The notes beneath the pieces are model-generated. The model saw only the letters and a list, made by a program, of their open reading frames with translations. It had not been told where the DNA came from and did not search any database. Below, one piece after another: positions 5,281 through 5,338 of a stretch of DNA of 5,338 bases. The stretch is from Acidimicrobiia bacterium. GTDB lineage: Bacteria > Actinomycetota > Acidimicrobiia > IMCC26256 > JAENVU01. The position numbers were made by a program, and so were the translations under genes. The stretch is from contig JADGON010000299.1 of the NCBI GenBank assembly GCA_017882945.1, positions 1-5,338 on the forward strand, written 5' to 3'. Within the stretch, counting starts at the first letter, position 1. The number at the start of each line of letters is the position of its first letter.

Positions 5281-5310
5281 TAGCAATCACGTCCACGGAC
5301 GGAGGAGATC

Positions 5311-5316
5311 GGGGAG
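5311..5316 (+). promoter_or_regulatory. Ribosome-binding site of the divergent gene
   Basis: GGGGAG lies 6 nt before the ATG at 5323, with a second purine-rich GGAGGAG at 5301-5307. This is the strongest Shine-Dalgarno in the window and is the main reason to call a gene start at the right edge. Confidence 0.6.
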
Positions 5317-5322
5317 CGTCCA

Positions 5323-5338
5323 ATGCTCGCGGTGCACA
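5323..5338 (+). CDS. Start of a divergent gene, cut by window edge; product unknown
   Basis: Five codons (MLAVH) are present before the window ends. The call rests on the well-spaced GGGGAG ribosome-binding site and the promoter-like sequence upstream, not on protein similarity. The gene is transcribed away from the reductase/nuo cluster. Nothing can be said about its function. Confidence 0.5.

Noticed and set aside
1..5338. tRNA/rRNA genes, CRISPR array, insertion sequence, toxin-antitoxin or defence genes
   Set aside because: No such structure or motif was seen. The window is filled by the respiratory cluster, with only short spacers.

Overview
The window is a stretch of high-GC bacterial chromosome (roughly two thirds G+C by eye). 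Almost all of it is one minus-strand respiratory cluster. Reading right to left, in the direction of transcription, the order is: a flavin-dependent geranylgeranyl/menaquinone reductase-family gene (5202-3946), nuoA (3863-3405), nuoB (3393-2866), nuoC (2829-2266), nuoD (2269-947), nuoE (944-456) and the first 130 codons of nuoF, which runs off the left edge. Separate nuoC and nuoD genes, a GTG start, the codon bias and a MenJ-like reductase directly upstream of nuoA all suggest an actinobacterium. Several short subunits (NuoE 162 aa, NuoC 187 aa) make me think of an Acidimicrobiia-like lineage rather than Streptomyces or Mycobacterium, but that is a weak inference.

Layout: 5323-5338 is the very start of an unidentified divergent plus-strand gene. 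Positions 5203-5322 form the divergent control region, with a candidate plus-strand promoter and a dyad over its -10. The reductase follows, then an 82-nt spacer (3864-3945) that carries a repeat-palindrome-repeat element and a candidate leaderless promoter for nuoA. The nuo genes are tightly packed: gaps of 11, 36 and 2 nt, one 4-nt ATGA overlap, and one unusual 64-nt gap between nuoE and nuoF.

How it works together: NuoE and NuoF (with NuoG, presumably to the left of the window) form the NADH-oxidising arm of complex I. NuoB, NuoC and NuoD form the connecting arm that carries cluster N2 and the quinone site. NuoA is a membrane subunit at the quinone-site junction. The reductase probably saturates one isoprene unit of the menaquinone side chain, the substrate of the same complex, so the cluster would couple enzyme and substrate tailoring.

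I found no mobile element, CRISPR array, RNA gene or clearly new system. The most interesting signal is small: the nuoE-nuoF junction holds a 23-codon mini-ORF joined by ATGA overlaps on both sides and bracketed by a perfect 15-bp direct repeat that is itself a ribosome-binding-site/start/stop cassette. Next is the 10+8+10 bp repeat-palindrome-repeat at the end of the reductase gene.
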